Below, in pieces: positions 63,874 to 64,000 of a DNA stretch of 64,000 nt. This DNA comes from Symsagittifera roscoffensis (lineage: Eukaryota; Xenacoelomorpha; Acoela; Convolutidae), in assembly GCF_963678635.1 (NCBI RefSeq), contig NC_087069.1:11179206-11243205 (forward strand), given 5' to 3'. The position numbers were made by a program, and so were the translations under genes. Within the stretch, counting starts at the first letter, position 1. Each line of letters starts with the position of its first letter. A model generated the notes under the pieces. The model saw only the letters and a list, made by a program, of their open reading frames with translations, ran no database searches and was not told where the DNA came from.

Positions 63874-64000
63874 CAGGCAAGAACAGATCAGGCCCAATTG
63901 ACGCGGAGCACCAATCAATGCTTAGCACAGAGCTTGACTCTAGCAGCCAAGGAGTCGGAAGAGGGAGACATTAGGATGGCGAGAGAGATGGATCGATTGT

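Larger units (their letters stand above)
60554..64000 (+). repeat. Tandem array of 1166-bp gag-like units (three seen, third cut by window end)
   Basis: Unit 1 is 60554-61719, unit 2 is 61720-62885 and unit 3 starts at 62886. Each starts at GACTCG[T/A]TAGGAGTAAC. Unit 2 is nearly identical to unit 3 in its first part and to unit 1 in its second part, the pattern made by unequal crossing-over in a two-unit array. Units carry the same two reading frames in different states of decay. Confidence 0.92.

Noticed and set aside
61290-63918. Repeated - strand frames of 60-98 codons in the D array
   Set aside because: They recur only because the 1166-bp unit recurs and are antisense to the better + strand frames.

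Overview
The window is a stack of very large retroelements in a eukaryotic genome. I see no ordinary host gene, rRNA or tRNA. The likely source is an invertebrate, most probably a nematode. The gag and ORF2 starts follow nematode-type 3' splice sites (TTTTCAG), and a Penelope-like reverse transcriptase fragment is present. This is inference; no host gene fixes the species.

Layout: (1) Element A, + strand, 1-17332: a Ty3/gypsy-type LTR element whose gag start and 5' LTR lie left of the window. It has a gag-pol polyprotein (protease, RT, RNase H, DD35E integrase, and a C-terminal macro-domain-like module), a second huge coding region (ORF2, 7174-15999) and a 3' LTR (16429-17332). (2) Element B, - strand, 17333-38503: the same family, tail-to-tail with A, with its 5' LTR at 37606-38503, a 3 kb leader holding a 1 kb minisatellite, and broken gag-pol and ORF2. 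A's LTR ends inside B's ORF2, so A appears to be nested in B. (3) 38504-40290: A+T-rich modular repeats. (4) 40260-41393: two Penelope-like RT fragments in permuted order. (5) Element C, - strand, about 41394 to 57400: a diverged, heavily decayed relative of A/B with the same gene order. (6) 57407-57606: assembly gap. (7) Element D, + strand, 57607-64000: end of an LTR, primer-binding site, leader, and three tandem 1166-bp units of gag-like sequence.

The most interesting object is the A/B/C element family. Allowing for the parts outside the window, a complete copy would be about 23 kb. Its ORF2 is broken at different places in A and in B; each break is intact in the other copy, so the ancestor had one reading frame of about 2,950 codons. 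It encodes a heptad-rich N-terminus, an SGNH/GDSL-hydrolase domain, a probable second SGNH-like domain, a long unrecognised region and Cys/His clusters. The SGNH motifs persist in the diverged copy C. Gag-pol ends in a TARG1/ALC1-like macro fold. A 40-nt block containing a polypurine tract is identical in A, B and C although the surrounding code has diverged, and it shares its core with the 3' polypurine tract.

Working model (inference): gag-pol supplies the particle, replication and integration functions. ORF2, probably expressed from a spliced or trans-spliced RNA, supplies an accessory polyprotein with esterase-like activities. The macro module may bind ADP-ribose-type ligands.
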